A stretch of 64,000 nucleotides of DNA, from the NCBI RefSeq assembly GCF_900129155.1, contig NZ_FQVF01000003.1:187872-251871 (forward strand), in the 5' to 3' direction. Below, in pieces: positions 63,415 to 64,000 of the stretch; positions within the stretch are counted from its first letter, which is position 1; every line of letters begins with the position of its first letter. The DNA is from Marinomonas polaris DSM 16579. GTDB lineage: Bacteria > Pseudomonadota > Gammaproteobacteria > Pseudomonadales > Marinomonadaceae. The position numbers were made by a program, and so were the translations under genes. The notes beneath the pieces were generated by a model. That model was not told the origin of the DNA. It was given only the letters and a program-made list of their open reading frames with translations, and ran no database searches.

Positions 63415-64000
63415 TTATATTTGCGTTTGAACGGCTGCGGCACATTTATTTAAAATATCGATATATCCACTAACACTCCAAGCGGATCGACCAATAAATA
63501 AACCATCAATGTGTTCGCAGGCTATAAGTTCTTCACAGTTATTAGGGTTCACCGAGCCGCCATATAAACAAGGAACTTTGCGTCCCAATACTTTTTTGGC
63601 AACATCCAGAATTTCAGCTTGTCTTGCGTCGGCATACTCAGCAGAAGCTGGAATCCCTCGCTCACCTATTGCCCAAACAGGCTCATAAGCAAACAAAATA
63701 GGCGCATCTTTCTGGTCATCACTCAGAAATTGCAACGCACCTCGCACTTCTTTTGCTAAGACATGAGCTGCCTGACCACTTTCTTTATCTGCCAATGTTT
63801 CGCCAACACAGATAAGCGGAATTAAACCATGACGAATAGCAGACTCGACCTTACGGCCAACAGTCTCATTGGTTTCACCAAAATACTCTCGTCGTTCTGA
63901 GTGACCCAGTTCAACGATATCAAGGTGACAGTCATTCAGCATTAGAGGAGACACTTCTCCTGTCCAAGCTCCATGTTCTGCCCAATGCATATTTTGGGCT
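63415..64000 (-). CDS. lerI: Triosephosphate-isomerase-like, likely L-erythrulose 1-phosphate isomerase (5' part outside window)
   Basis: About 195 C-terminal residues of a TIM barrel protein; the frame is still open at the window edge ([18 protein letters not shown]), so 60 or so N-terminal residues are missing. The catalytic His is in [12 protein letters not shown], the catalytic Glu in [11 protein letters not shown], and phosphate-binding loops are YGGSVNP and [10 protein letters not shown]. Pairing with a DerI-like isomerase 16 bases downstream is the hallmark of tetritol clusters, where this enzyme is EryH/LerI. A plain second TpiA cannot be ruled out from the visible part. Confidence 0.8.
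   Translation of the reverse strand, partial: AQNMHWAEHGAWTGEVSPLMLNDCHLDIVELGHSERREYFGETNETVGRKVESAIRHGLIPLICVGETLADKESGQAAHVLAKEVRGALQFLSDDQKDAPILFAYEPVWAIGERGIPASAEYADARQAEILDVAKKVLGRKVPCLYGGSVNPNNCEELIACEHIDGLFIGRSAWSVSGYIDILNKCAAAVQTQI

Overview
The window looks like the chromosome of a marine gammaproteobacterium of the Oceanospirillales, most like Marinomonas. This is inferred from its moderately AT-rich base use, two TRAP transporter systems, a non-phosphorylating L-rhamnose acid pathway, a full paa cluster and a VF530-type protein. No rRNA, tRNA or CRISPR array was found. Nearly all genes are on the minus strand and are grouped into accessory catabolic or secretion modules.

Layout. 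1-277: tail of a LysR regulator. 369-7674: an L-rhamnonate module on the minus strand (aldA, rhmA, rhmD, TRAP dctM/dctQ/dctP), with a divergent GntR regulator and a 31-bp palindromic operator beside the operon promoter. Its dctM is frameshifted by a pentanucleotide repeat. 7865-9058: glutathione-independent formaldehyde dehydrogenase. 9141-22696: a two-partner secretion pair, a TpsB transporter and a 3927-residue TpsA exoprotein rich in internal repeats. 23296-25484: nnr and a VF530 protein. 25491-29748: a LysR regulator, a class II aldolase family protein and a copper amine oxidase. 30042-48566: an AraC regulator, a TRAP importer, and the phenylacetate genes paaZ, E, D, C, B, A, K, J, I, H, G, F on the minus strand with paaY and paaX on the plus strand. 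Amine oxidase could feed phenylethylamine carbon towards phenylacetyl-CoA. Two similar long-spaced inverted repeats in the paa promoter regions are candidate PaaX operators.

48690-52947 is the most interesting part: a lasso peptide locus in the order A-C-B-D. It comprises an unlisted 37-residue precursor gene (52744-52857), an asparagine-synthetase-like cyclase, a fused PqqD-like/transglutaminase-like leader protease and an ABC exporter. The precursor has a very short leader and Ile instead of the usual Thr two residues before the predicted core. Its promoter carries a good Fur box inside a perfect 23-bp inverted repeat, so the peptide is probably made under iron limitation. A hairpin with a T tract separates the precursor from the processing genes.

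52948-54781 is an insertion-sequence scar. It contains an internally deleted IS110/IS1111-type transposase whose structured right end could still encode a bridge (seek) RNA. 54782-61643 is a sugar or polyol module (ABC importer, PfkB kinase, GatZ-like protein, LacI regulator) that fits conversion of D-tagatose to fructose 6-phosphate. 62068-64000 holds an inositol-monophosphatase-family gene and two tetrulose-phosphate isomerases (derI-like and a lerI-like gene cut by the window edge), suggesting tetritol catabolism continuing outside the window.
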